From NCBI GenBank assembly GCA_943735955.1, contig OX030955.1, positions 1,050,734 through 1,114,733 of the forward strand: 64,000 nt of DNA, read 5' to 3'. The position numbers and the translations under genes were made by a program. Position 1 is the stretch's first letter; the number at the start of each line of letters is the position of its first letter. A model generated the notes under the pieces. That model searched no databases and was not told the origin of the DNA. It saw only the letters and a list, made by a program, of their open reading frames with translations. Source of the DNA: Piscicola geometra. Lineage: Eukaryota; Annelida; Clitellata; Hirudinida; Piscicolidae. Shown one piece after another: positions 1-33,375 of this stretch.

Positions 1-10603
<10,603 letters not shown>

Positions 10604-11174
10604 GGAGGCCTCAAAGCCACCACTGACGACGGCAGAGAGCATTCAAAACCAGTTGATTGCACTCGCGCCCCATGAAAATCCCATGGTTTGCTGTCGTTTT
10701 CGAGTGTGGCATTGCATTGATTCTGAAGCTTTTTGGATTCCTACTTTCTCTTGAATTCAATCATGAATACTAATTTAGGATATTCGTATCTTTCTAGAAT
10801 GCCTGCACATTTTCAATTATTTTAAATCTTTTTTCCCGGTAGTAAATTGTCATTATTTGAAAATTCTTTGCCACTTTATTCAATTTTCTAGTCATTTACG
10901 CAAAAACGTTAGATTCTATAAACAAATCATGTGATGAATTTGAATGCATAATATATTTTACAAATGTCGCATACTTCAAAAGGCAATCACCGAGAGTTTT
11001 TCTGAAATGCCTGCATTCAGGCCATGGCGAGAATGCATGCATGCATGCGCTCTAGGCGGCTGCTACGAGAATGAACGAGTTACAACAGGCATTGTGCAGG
11101 TCATTGAATATGCACACCGCAAAGAAACGTGACGGAACAAACTCCAAGAGGGTGGTGTAGCATTAGTGAGAGCC
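10604..11174. other. Convergent intergenic region NEK10 / ZC2HC1
   Basis: The 3' ends of the two genes face each other here. The sequence is AT-rich with no ORF that resembles a protein. It should hold both 3' UTRs. No further feature is seen. Confidence 0.6.
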
Positions 11175-13497
11175 TCAGTAGCCCTTGGGACAGCCGCACT
11201 CGCAACAGAACTTGGACGTGGAAGTGGGGTACTTGCAGCCACACTCAGAACAGAACTTGGGCTGTTCGTTCAGGTGAGAGTTGTACGACGAAGAAGCCTG
11301 CATCCTGCCCACTCCTGACGGGTCAGTGCGAGTTTCAGTCTTTTAAATGCCTCCATGCACTTACCCCTCTTTGTATGATGCGTGCATTTCGGAAAGGTTG
11401 AAAGGTTATCATTGCCTCGTAGGCGCATGCAACCCACCAGGAGACGGAGGGTCATTGGGGCGGACAAGAGACCTGTTGAAGGACGCCCTCCCCCTGCCCA
11501 CCATCCTGTTGTCTCCTGAGAGCAAGTCGTTGGCGGCAGGAGTGTCTAGGTAGCTGCAGGTGAGGAAGAAAGAATTTCCTAAGTGCTTCGAATGATTACT
11601 GTTATAAATTATCGAATAAAAACGTCACAAGAGATTGCCTTTGAGAAAGGCTTTGTGGCTTGGAGTTCGATGGTCTAGCAGCGACGACCTTTGAAGTGGT
11701 GTGGTTATTTACCTGCCAGCGCACATGCATGAAACTCACTGCTCTCAACCTCTCTCAGAGTCAACAGCTTAGAGCCTCGCTTAGTCTCATTCATCGATCA
11801 AGAAGCACACTTACTGGTCGTTGTTGTCGCATGGAAGTTGCAGCGTTGCTCTTGGGAGACCTCTCTTCGAGCGTTTGAAAGTTAATGAAGAATGTGAATG
11901 CATTTGAAGAATAAGGGACCACTAACTTGGTCCATTACTTGAATCTTCACTGTAGGGTGCAAGTGGTGGTGGTGGTATAATGCTTGGAATACTCTTTATC
12001 TGAAGTAACAGCTCTCTGAAGGCTGAAGAAATGCCTACTACTTCTGCTTTTTAAGACTACAACAGTTACTCAACTATTGAACATCACTCGAGCACAAGAA
12101 CACGATGACCCACTGGAAGGAGTAGGATGGGTTGCTGTGGTTGTCGGAGGAGGGCTTCAGTCTCGACAGGTTGTTGTCACTGTAGCCTGAAGGAACTGCC
12201 TTGCGAGACTTGAGAACCGGTGGTTTGTACTGTGAAGGGTTCGTGTGAAAGTTGCCTTGCGTGGGGAAAGGCAAATCGAAAGAGTCGTTTAGAACTCATG
12301 GAGTGCACGATATGGCATTTTTTAATGGCGCGAAGTGGAATACATTGAAAACACTTTTATCATAAACGATATATGATAGGCGTGAATGAGAAATTGTATT
12401 TCAACGTTGATCCTAGTGGCTTGCTTCTGGGCAGCAATGGTGTTTCCCCTCCCCTTGGGCAGTCTCTCGTGCTGGCCCTTGCAGAACTCGATGTGCCGTT
12501 CTGCTGCTGACTCGCCGAAGCGTCTGCCGCAGTAGTCGCACGTGATGTAGTCTGTTGGGTCGACAAACTTTTGCACATATGCGCAGAAAAAACATATAAT
12601 TTGAAATAATTCCTGTGGCTTCTACCGGGGTTTTCTGCAGGCGGCAAAGGCGGGGGGAGGGGCTTGCCTGCCTTGATGGCTTGGGACACCTGCCTCGCCG
12701 CCCTCAACGACCTCACCAGGTCTTCGTGCTGCTGCCTCCAGTTGTTCTTCTTACCAAGCGCTTGCTGCTCCCGCTTCAAGGTTTGTTTTTTAGTTTGCTG
12801 AATTCGGTGGATTAGATTTGATAACTATTTATTCATATAGAGAACTTATTCCATACTTGTATACCTCATTAAAAATGTGTTAAGGCTTTAAGATTTTTTG
12901 AGTCTTTAACCGATCTTTTTAAAGTTTGATCTAGCAAATATTTTTTAAATTTCTTTAATACATACACTTGATGTCAACCTAATCACTTGATAACGAAAGG
13001 TTGCAAAGAAAAGCGTTTTGGTGCCTTTACTTAGCCACACCAAGAATTAGCAGAAAAACAGTTAATTTAAAAATCGACTGAATCTTGTCACTGTCTGAAC
13101 TCTGAAATAAAATTGAGTTTGCAAACTTTAGACGAAGAGTTTGAAGAGTAGTTGGACTTGCTGGAGTAGGAGGGTATGCCACTTTCAGCACTCCTCACCT
13201 TCGAGCTGTCGTACACGTACTTTTTCGTCTTTTGAGACGTCTTTGCACATATTCCTTCATGGCGTCCCTGTTTTAGTTGATAATTTTGAGCATTTAACAT
13301 ATTTTGGAATGTTTTTTGAAGCTTTAAATTGAACTTACCAAAGCTTCTTCAGAGAAGTTTCTGCCACAATAGGAGCATGAAAAGGTTTTTAGATGTATCA
13401 CTGAAATTATTGGAAAAATATATTTACCAAAAAAATATAGAGTATGTTGATCAGTTTATGGAAAAAAATCCCAACCTTCTTTCATAATTTTGCTCAT
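11175..13497 (-). CDS. ZC2HC1: ZC2HC1-type C2HC zinc-finger protein
   Basis: Minus-strand gene starting at ATG 13497. Supported exons: 13476-13497, 13339-13400, 13127-13267, 12626-12797, 12406-12551. A further exon is near 12109-12265, another at about 11434-11556, and the last (about 11310 to stop at 11175) encodes a C-terminal zinc ribbon. The first finger reads CSYCGRNFSEEALGRHEGIC. The second (CDYCGRRFGESAAERHIEFC) follows the family linker KKNNWRQQHEDLVRSLRAA and PPPLPP. The tail carries a CxxC pair duplicated as KFCSECG and KFCCECG, as in the family. Phases agree through 12406. The join from 12406 to the exon near 12265 does not close in phase with canonical sites, so an exon may be missed there. 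Molecular function of the family is poorly known. Confidence 0.82.
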
Positions 13498-13867
13498 GGC
13501 TTGTTTTCATTAGCAACTACTTAAGAAACAATTTTAGAAGACTATGAGCTATTGTTTTTGTAGATATTTACTGGATTAAAATTTTAATAAACTTTATGAA
13601 TTGATACATGAAGTCTTAGATCTTTGAAAAATGATTTTAAAATAATATGATAAATAAAAATAAATGTTTTGCAGTTAGATAATCCGTCGACCTAAAGATA
13701 TGCACATATTTGCTCTTAATGTGTATTTTTTTCGAGTAGTTTCGTCTGGTCATTATACATGCAGCAAGAGTGAATAATACTGTTTAATTTTACAAATCTC
13801 ATTTAAAAAGAAAAAAAGACATTAAATAAAATATCTCTTTTAATACGTAAATGTTATAAGAATAAAA
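13498..13867. promoter_or_regulatory. Divergent promoter region ZC2HC1 / BAG3
   Basis: A 370-bp AT-rich gap lies between the start codons of two oppositely transcribed genes. It must hold both 5' UTRs and promoters, unless upstream non-coding exons exist. No TATA box or other motif can be claimed. Confidence 0.4.
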
Positions 13868-15164
13868 ATGTCGAGGTTTTCTTCCTTTGATCCTTCCTTT
13901 AAAAATGAATTTGCAAATGTAGCTGATAATCTGCCGGAGGGATGGGAGAAACGTATTGATCCAGTAACAAATTGGCCATTTTTTATTGACCATAATACTA
14001 AGACTACCACTTGGAAAGACCCCCGAGACAGCCGCTTTTCATTTGTGAGTTTAATGTTCATTTTAAAAATTAATCTATTTGTTTTGAGATAATTTTTTAA
14101 AAATGGCTTATATAAGTCTGAGTTAGTTTAAAATGTTAATTTATGTCTAAGTAATCTTAGGTCTTTAAACATATTGTATAATACAAAAAATATCATTAAA
14201 ATTTAAATTTCAGAACTCAAATGATGGTAGACACCAAATAAGAAATAATGATCAGAAATCTAGATATGAAAGGAATATTCCTATTTCAATTGATGAAAGA
14301 TTAAGATCTGACATGAATGACATGAGGTTCAGTGATATACCATCTCAATCACCCACAACTACATTTCTGGACCGAAAGTTCACTACAGAGCGTCCATTTG
14401 GTCCTTCATCCATGCCACTTTTTGAGAATCTCAACCACTACAGTCCATCCCATGGAGGCCCTTCAAGCTTGCTGAGGGACCACATGGCTTTCCCACAGGA
14501 TCGCTTCTCTCCAAAACATTTTTTTCAAGATCCGGACTTGAACAAAACAGGTCACTTCACTTCAGAAAAAACCCATATACCCAGAAGGAACAACATTAAA
14601 GTTAATATAGAAAAGGACAATATAGGAAGAGATAGTCAATCTGAGAACCCAGTAAGCAACACTACAGCTGATGACTTACCCATGGACAGTCCCAAACTGC
14701 TTCCCGCAAATGCACCTCCAATTCCACTGCCTCCTCCTCCCGTGCATGTGGAGTCGAGGGCTCCTTCAGTGCATGTGGAGCTGTCCAAGACCGAGGACCC
14801 AGCAGAGGGACAGAACAGCTTGTCGTCCGGCCAGGAGGAAGACGAGTCGTTGAGGGTGAGTGCAGCTCGCAGGGGCAGGTCGCCCTCGCCGGCCCCTCCG
14901 AATCTGAGTCCCTTGGAGGTGGTGCAGTTGATCATGCAGGAGGCGGAGCAGAGGAAGGCCGAAGTGGAGGCCTTCAGTGGAGGCAAGAAGGACAAGCAGT
15001 GCATCTTCCTCGAGGAGATGCTCACTCGTCTGCTCATCAAGCTCGACCGCATCGACTCACAAGGCAAGGACGAGATCAGGAAGGCGCGCAAAGAAGCTGT
15101 GCGTGTTGTGCAGTCAACACTCGACCACCTCGAGGCGAAGACTGCGCTAGAGCAGAAGGAGTGA
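13868..15164 (+). CDS. BAG3: BAG3-like co-chaperone (WW + BAG)
   Basis: Two exons, 13868-14044 and 14214-15164, give 375 residues. A WW domain sits at about residues 21-53 ([20 protein letters not shown], both Trp present). The acidic, proline-rich middle contains NIPISIDE, close to the IPV motif that lets BAG3 bind small heat-shock proteins. A BAG domain of about 80 residues at the C-terminus (from [18 protein letters not shown] to LDHLEAK) would bind the Hsp70 ATPase domain. The WW-IPV-BAG order is specific to BAG3 (Starvin-like in flies), a factor in chaperone-assisted autophagy. It is shorter than vertebrate BAG3. The start is the only ATG before the WW domain; the splice keeps phase 0. 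Confidence 0.9.
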
Positions 15165-15621
15165 GGCCTGGGGACACTTTGTTGCTCAGAGGCAGTTACA
15201 TTCACTTTCGTGCACGCTTAATGTATTTATTACTTGATTCCGCAAGTGCCTTAACATTACTACCCTGAGGCATTGCTGTCTGATCATTCAGCAAGTCTTC
15301 ATGGTTACCACTTGAGGAATGCAGTCTCAGTAATACCATCCGCATTCAATGCTTACCATAGTAGTTCGTACAGATTCATTACTATTTGCTGATTTTGAAA
15401 CATATTTTGAATGGGAAATATCTTTTTTTACACTTTCTATACTCATTTGGAGTTTATTTGCAAAACGCTTATTTGTATATATAACTCGAATTGTAAAATT
15501 AATTTTATTTTATTTTTACATCTAAAAATTCTACAAGCATTTGAGCACATTGTATCAGAATTGAGTTGTTAAAATAAAAAAAGCGATGTTTGTTTTTGAT
15601 TTGAGCTTTTTGTTACCATTC
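15165..15621. other. Convergent intergenic region BAG3 / glycosyltransferase
   Basis: Non-coding AT-rich sequence between two 3' ends. AATAAA-like runs occur near 15572 (for the plus gene). Nothing else is recognisable. Confidence 0.5.
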
Positions 15622-17749
15622 CTACTTGCCAGAGAGTTCCTTGAAGTAATCCAGCATGTTCGACTCTTCAAGGACATACTGGCCTATCTCAGCGAACATC
15701 GACCTGCTGCTCAGGAGGTTGGAGTGGTTGAGGAGTTCGTGGGGCGTGGGCAGCGTCCAGTGGAAGGCGTAGACGTCATTGCGCCAGTCCTTTATGCTGG
15801 CAGAGTTGCCGTGGTGGACGCTTTCATTGTGGTAGTCAGGCCACCAGGTGGGATGGCACAAGCTCTGGAAGCAAATCACCTGCACGAGTTGGTTGGTTCG
15901 TGAAAGCAGTGGAAATAAACATTTTAAAATTATATTATTTGTGGATGTGACAGCAGTAAAATTAATTGAGATGTAATCGCACAACCAACCGAAAAGTGAG
16001 GGTCAATCAGGATCTTTTCAGGATGTCTCTCCAGCACTTTGTAAGGTCTTCTCAGTCCATTCCACGCCCAGTCTGCGTCTATGAACCACTTCATCGAATC
16101 CTGCATCGAATCAACCAAATTTTAATTTTGAAACTTTTGCTGTATTGCCACAAACCTGGAAGAGGTGCCAGTACGGGGCATTTCTTTTGCCCAACGACAC
16201 TCCGAAGTTTATGGTGTCAGGGAAGGGGTGGTTCCAGTAGGTCCAGTCAAAGGTGGCAACGGCGTCGTAACTTCTGATTCTTCGGTCCAAGGGCTTGACG
16301 AAAATGACGTCTGTGTCGACGTAAAGGCCTCCGTACTTTATCATGAAGTCCACCCGCCATATGTCGGTCACGTGAGACAGTATCTTAGAAGTGGTAGTGG
16401 TGATGTGAGGTTCTTTCATTCATTCGTTCAAGCATATAATAAAAAATCAGAAAGCCAGCAAAAAGTGCCTCAAACATACTTTGACAGGCGTTCCGTAGAC
16501 GCTTCCCGAGTGTTCTCTGTGGATGAGGTGCAGGCGTTGGTGGTCCTTGATCAGCTGCCAGTACTCTCCCCACGGAGGACCGTCTCCATGCAGGTAGACT
16601 GCCTCCACCTTCGCCACATTCAGGAGACTCAGGATGCACAGATAGAAAAGAAAGTCCATGTAGCCACCTCCCAGCCACACCACGTGAGCAATGTTGGGCA
16701 CCAGTGTGTCTGTAGAAGGAAGGGGCTGCCTCACCTTCTCAGAACCGTAAAAAACACTTCTCGCCAGTCTTCCGAAAGTGTTGTTCAAGCTCCAGATGTC
16801 CTTCGGGAAGAGCTGTTCTGTCTGGAACACACATCCCACCCTCTTGCTGTTTTGCATCGAGAAGTCTCGCACGTGGACGCAGTCTAGACTGGATGGGGTG
16901 GAAAGGTGCAATGTACATTTCTCAATGCCTCCCATCACATAGTCACCTTTTTTTTCGAATTCCACTGGCTTGTTCCACTTTGCCTGCAATGCGTGTGAAG
17001 GCGATCTTCCTGGCCATCAAGAAGCCATGTCCTCCCTGGTCCAGGGCGTCGATTAAGTCGTAGAACTGGTGGTCGTGTGGCAGGTTCGTCAGGATAGTGA
17101 GGTTCTGCACGTAGGTGCCTCCATTCATCGAGAGTTGCTCCTTCACGAAGTTGAGATTGGCGTCTCCGTTGGAAAGGCACGAGCCTTCATTCCCTTTCAG
17201 CTGGTGCGGTCTAAAAAAAGGGTACTCTTGCATCAGCTCTCTGAACCACGTGTTGTAGAGCCAGTAGTCCTCTACTGGGTAGTCGTTGTAGAAGAAGATC
17301 AGCGTGTCGGGTCGGAGTTTTTTGATGACACTTTTGACGCTCAAGTAGTGAGGAAACTCGAACCACCGCTTGCCACACCAAATGTAGAAGGCAGTCTTTG
17401 GAGTGAAGTCCCTATGCAGTAGTGTGTCTATTGGCTGTGAGTCGTGCCAGAAGAGAGGCTTTGACATCGCTTCAACCTCCTCTCTTGTCTCATTACTTCC
17501 ACCATAGAGTCTAAAGTCTTTCCCTGAAAGGGGGGCTGGGCTGGTGAGTCTGCTAAGTTCGCTGGCAAGCTCTTCTGCCGAGGGACACTGGTGCTGGATC
17601 CTGGAGAGCATGAAGATGGTGAAGAGGGAGTAGGAAAAGATAAACAAGAGCAGCAGAAAACTTCTGGTCATCAGTCTGGAAGGAGGCCGGATGGAAGACA
17701 GCCATTGCAACAAGGACTTCCACTCTCCCACAGTCATCTTCATCGCCAT
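15622..17749 (-). CDS. Type II Golgi glycosyltransferase with two GT32-like domains, frame broken
   Basis: Exons on the minus strand: 17749-16480, 16383-16156, 16100-15990, 15879-15622. A signal anchor (SFLLLLFIFSYSLFTIFML, about residues 30-48) predicts a type II Golgi protein. Domain 1 starts KTAFYIWCGKRWFEFPHYL, but where the sugar-binding DXD motif should be it reads NGGTYVQNLTIL. Domain 2 starts VPNIAHVVWLGGG and has the intact DXD block DIWRVDFMIKYGGLYVDTDV. So domain 2 is the likely catalyst and domain 1 a degenerate copy. Exon 1 is 1270 nt, one too many for its phase: the frame breaks at an 8-base T run on the plus strand (16948-16955), and with 7 bases the four exons would close to 621 codons. 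The extra base could be a sequencing error or a real lesion. Acceptor and donor sugar are unknown. Confidence 0.8.
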
Positions 17750-18522
17750 CTTTCTTTCACACCTCAGACACCCTTGCAATGAATCTTTTGTTATGCGAGC
17801 ATGTCTGAGTTGGCGTGTGTTGTTGAGAGCGTGGTGGTGAAGGTATGAGGCAGCAAAGATTTAGTCCTGATTAACTTTATTAGACTGAATGTCCAAGGTT
17901 AAAATTACAGTAAAGTTGCAAGTTTACGCTTGCAACTCTCGCAAAAATTCAAAAAATTACATATTAAAGATAGTTGTCAAGAGGTGTATATACGGTCGTG
18001 CACGTGTGTGCGTGAATGCGAGTGATTGCACGATGCCCACGTATGCAAGCACGCACTTAGCCAAACAATGGCGCATTCAAGCCAGCCATCAATGCAATTG
18101 TGCTAAATAAACAAACTATCATAAAGGATTCAATGATCGACAGAGGGTCTTGAGAAGTCATCAGATACACTCACATGAGGCAACTCGATATAGGGAGCAG
18201 ACTGCTCTTAGTCGCACATGCAGTGTCCGTATTAAAACACCATAGTTGGCAATTGAATGGGAAAAGATGAAAGCGGAAACGATTATCTGCTTAATTGATT
18301 AAGTGTGGCGTTCTCACGTTGATTGACGCAGTAATTTTAAAATGATTGTTCCTAAGAAAGGAAGTATCCTCGATGATCTGCGCCATGTGTCTACGCATGC
18401 GCAATCACCAGCCGACAAGGCAGCACTTAACAAAGCACCTCCACGCCCGAAAAAGAAAAAAAACTAATTCGACAGAAAAATCATACACCACTAGCAAGCA
18501 CTCATCCTCACAGCACCAGCCC
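17750..18522. other. Intergenic region between glycosyltransferase and HECT ligase
   Basis: This holds the upstream region of the glycosyltransferase and the 3' side of the HECT gene. It is AT-rich around 17880-18120 and has no credible ORF. No RNA gene is seen. Confidence 0.5.
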
Positions 18523-29684
<11,162 letters not shown>

Positions 29685-29977
29685 TTATATTTTTCGATTT
29701 AAAATAATTCTATTTACAATAAAATAAAAGCTAAATTATAATCTTCTCATCTGTTTACGAACATTCAACATAACACCTTCATTTATTATTTTAAGAACTT
29801 CTGTTTCCAAAAGTTAAGCTGTACAAAAAATATTGTTTCATTTAAATTATTTAACAACTTTCTTTTTTAAATATTTAACAAATAATTTTTAAAAAGTGTT
29901 TATTTATGTTCAACATAAAATAGTTAAATTATAGAACATATATTTACTTTTAGTAGAGAAATATATGTTTCAAAATT
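29685..29977. promoter_or_regulatory. Divergent promoter region HECT ligase / ankyrin gene
   Basis: A 293-bp, very AT-rich spacer between two start codons on opposite strands. No individual promoter motif can be supported. Confidence 0.4.
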
Positions 29978-30637
29978 ATGGGCAGCGAAATAGGAGATAA
30001 CAGCAACGATGACAATGATTTAGAAGTGGCTTCAGTATTAGCAGGAGTTTTACGTGACTGCTCTAGTGTCATTTCGACAAACCACTCCATTTCCAGCACC
30101 AAGTCTGCCTGTTCCATCGAGTCCACTGAGGATGAAGTCACCATCAAAACAATCCCATCCCAAAGTGCTCTTCTCCAGATTCTTGCAGCCAAGGGAGAGC
30201 TAGCAGCTATCAAAAAAATTATTGCAAATAGCCCTCAAAGTGCAGAGCTCTTGGAGGGCATGCCTTTGATTCCTGCTTCACGAAACAACTGGCTCAACGT
30301 GGTGAAGTATCTGCTACAACAAGGCTGTCCTGTGGATGCCAAAGGAGATTTCCAAACTACTGCACTTCATCAGGCCTGTGCCATGGGCCATTATGAGGTG
30401 GTGGAAGAGCTTTTGAACCACAAGTCAGATTTCAATCTACAGTGCTCTCTTGGTAACACCCCTCTGCACTACGCCATTTACGGCAAAAACATCGAATGTT
30501 TGCAGCTACTGCTCTTGCATGGAGCAGACACAAAAGTTACTAATCTCATGGGACAATCACCCATCGATCTTGCCTTCAAAGTCAACGACCAAAACGTTGA
30601 GAGCATATTCCAACTATACTTCCTAAACAACAATTGA
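29978..30637 (+). CDS. Ankyrin-repeat protein, single exon
   Basis: 219 residues with no intron. The first ~60 residues are acidic and Ser-rich (SNDDNDLEVASVLAGVLRD). From about residue 63 there are four ankyrin-type helices-plus-turn units. Clear ones are TTALHQACAMGHYEVVEELL and NTPLHYAIYGKNIECLQLLL, with a weaker one at PASRNNWLNVVKYLLQQGCP and a final QSPIDLAFKVNDQNVESIF. Ankyrin repeats bind other proteins; no enzymatic part is present. The start is the first in-frame ATG after AT-rich, stop-containing sequence. I do not recognise the orthologue. Confidence 0.85.
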   Translation: MGSEIGDNSNDDNDLEVASVLAGVLRDCSSVISTNHSISSTKSACSIESTEDEVTIKTIPSQSALLQILAAKGELAAIKKIIANSPQSAELLEGMPLIPASRNNWLNVVKYLLQQGCPVDAKGDFQTTALHQACAMGHYEVVEELLNHKSDFNLQCSLGNTPLHYAIYGKNIECLQLLLLHGADTKVTNLMGQSPIDLAFKVNDQNVESIFQLYFLNNN

Positions 30638-30961
30638 AGTTATATTACTACTCGTTTGTAAAATTTGAGAATCTCACTTCTTTTCAATGCTTTTTATCAG
30701 TACACTTGTTTCAATTTTGATTGATCAGTCATCAGATCTTTATAGAACAAGATGATTAACTTTGTTCAAAAACTGTCATTTCAATCTAAATTTATAATTA
30801 TTAATTTATTTCATCATCATCATTACTTGTTTATACTATACTCATCTTATTTATTTCTCTAAGAGTAAATATTATACTCTGAGGATAAATTTTAAGTTCA
30901 AGTTCGTGAAATATAAGATCAGATTATGGTTCAGCATTCGGCATAACCCTTCACAATGAGG
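30638..30961. other. Convergent intergenic region ankyrin gene / EXT1
   Basis: AT-rich sequence holding both 3' UTRs. No ORF or RNA gene is seen. Confidence 0.5.
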
Positions 30962-33333
30962 TCATGTCATGACATACTTCTTTCGTGCCAACGAAACTGG
31001 ATCTTTGTGTAAAAGTGGATTCAACCTGCAGTGTTGCATAACGTTAAGTGATTCTATATATAAAATCAGGAAATAAACGAAAACAGTTATAGCGACAACA
31101 GCAACATCACATGTAACATGGCAACACAAGAATATCAGTAAATATCTCTCCAAAACTGGCATATTTCAGAAAATCCTAGCTGCCGACTCTACAGAATTTA
31201 TCATCACTCATGACAGACTGCAAATTATCTGCAAAGGCAGAATTTAAAAGTCTGGATGATCTCACAAAACCTTTTCGCACTAATCGCAGCAGGTTTAAAA
31301 TTGAAAGCCGCCCCTTGATAAGAGACTACCAACATAGCATTTGACTCAGACAAGCCAATTCATGTAGACTCTGTAACTACTGCACATATAGGAAAAATGC
31401 GCTTAAAAAAAGAGGGCAGACAACACACCAAAGAACCAAGAGAAGAGCTTGGCAGGGTGGCCCAGCTGGTTGAGACCATACTCAATAGGCTAGGCATGAC
31501 CTTTTGCGCTACCAACAAATAACAACAACAACAAAGACTGGCACCTGATGACAGAGCGTTGCAGGGGCATGTATCCGAACAACTTGTCAATCAGCGAGAG
31601 GCAGTGGTGTTGCCTTGCTAACCACTCATACCTGTTGTCGTCCACTTCTTTTGTGACGTTGACGTGCTTGTTCTTGGACTTATCAGTATTCTTTGCGTAA
31701 TCATCATCATCAGCATACTGTCCCTCGATGACGACAGACTTTTCCTCATCGACATCACCACCGTCAATGGTCTCTGCAACGCCTCCAAACACGTCAACAC
31801 CTTCCGCACCAATCACATCACGCCCTTCACCACCACCGATTCTAATTGGTGGCTTCTGGGTCACATGGGCTACTAGGGCGTTCATGAAGACATCCTGGCA
31901 GGCAGAGAGGAGGAGGGAAGGAAGGGAGGAGAAGGTGGATGAATGACTGAACAGGTGGCTGTAATACCTGTGTCGTGTGTTATTCTTTTGTTTGAACTGA
32001 CCGTTGATGATAATAATAATAAAAAATAGTAATAATAGATAAAAAAAATATTCCTGATAGCAGTGATAGTAGTAAGAATGATTAAAAAGAAAGTAAGTGA
32101 CTTGTGGTGGAAGGCGTCATGCGTGGAGACCATGGAGAAGTGTTCCAGTGGCTTGGTCGTGTACGTGTGTCTGAGGTGGTGCACGTGTGTCTGAGGTGGT
32201 GCACGTGTGTCTGAGGTGGTGCACGTGTGTCTGAGGTGGTGTACGTGTGTCTGAGGTGGTGTACGTGTGTCTGAGGTGGTGTACGTGTGTCTGAGGTGAT
32301 GTACGTGTGTCTGAGGTGGTGCACGTGTGTCTGAGGTGGTGCACGTGTGTCTGAGGTGGTGTACGTGTGTCTGAGGTGGTGTACGTGTGTCTGAGGTGGT
32401 GTACGTGTGTCTGAGGTGGTGTACGTGTGTCTGAGGTGGTGTACGTGTGTCTGAGGTGGTGTACGTGTGTCTGAGGTGGTGCACGTGTGTCTGAGGTGGT
32501 GTACTTGTGTCTGAGGTGGTGTACGTGTGTCTGAGGTGGTGTACGTGTGTCTGAGGTGGTGTACGTGTGTCTGAGGTGGTGTACTTGTGTCTGAGGTGGT
32601 GTACGTGTGTCTGAGGTGGTGTACGTGTCTTGGTGCGATTGTGTGTACGTAGTTTCTATGGCAACATAACGAAATGAGAAAGAGACAAGAGGAGACAAAC
32701 GTGTGCGAGAGAGGCAGGTAGTGGTGGCTGGATGACTCGAAGCCGACCAGTCTCTCCTTGTTGCTCTTCCACACACTCCATCCGAACGAGATCTGCAAAT
32801 CATCTCGAGATCACAACGTCAACCGCTAGAACTACTATCATCACAATAACAACATAAACCATAACAACTTTTCCAAAAACAATAACCATAACGGAAAATT
32901 CCATAAAAAATTCTTGCACAACAACAAAATCCAATGAAAAAGGTCCACAAGAACAACCTCATCGCTGGTGAGGAGGGAATCTTCAGTCAGTGTGAGTACC
33001 GCATCCACCACCAACCTCTCCCTTTTGTAGTTGTTGTTGCTGTTGTTGTTGTTGTAGTTGTTGTTGTTGCTGTTGTTGTTGCCTTCATACGCCTCAAAGT
33101 CGACGTCGTATATGTACTGCTTGTCAGAATGCCTCTGGAGTAATAATAACGACGAGAGTGATGATGATGATCATAATAATAGTAGCGATGATGATGATCA
33201 TAATAATAGTAGCGATGATGATGATGATCATAATAATAGTAATGACGATGATGATGATCATAATAATAGTAGCGATGATGATGATGATCATAATAATAGT
33301 AATGACGATGATGATGATCATAATAATAGTAGC

Positions 33334-33375
<42 letters not shown>

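Noticed and set aside
14636..15205. Antisense ORF of 189 codons over BAG3
   Set aside because: Shadow of the BAG3 coding frame; sense frame has clear WW and BAG domains.
16165..16887. Plus-strand ORF of 240 codons
   Set aside because: Shadow of the glycosyltransferase exons on the minus strand.
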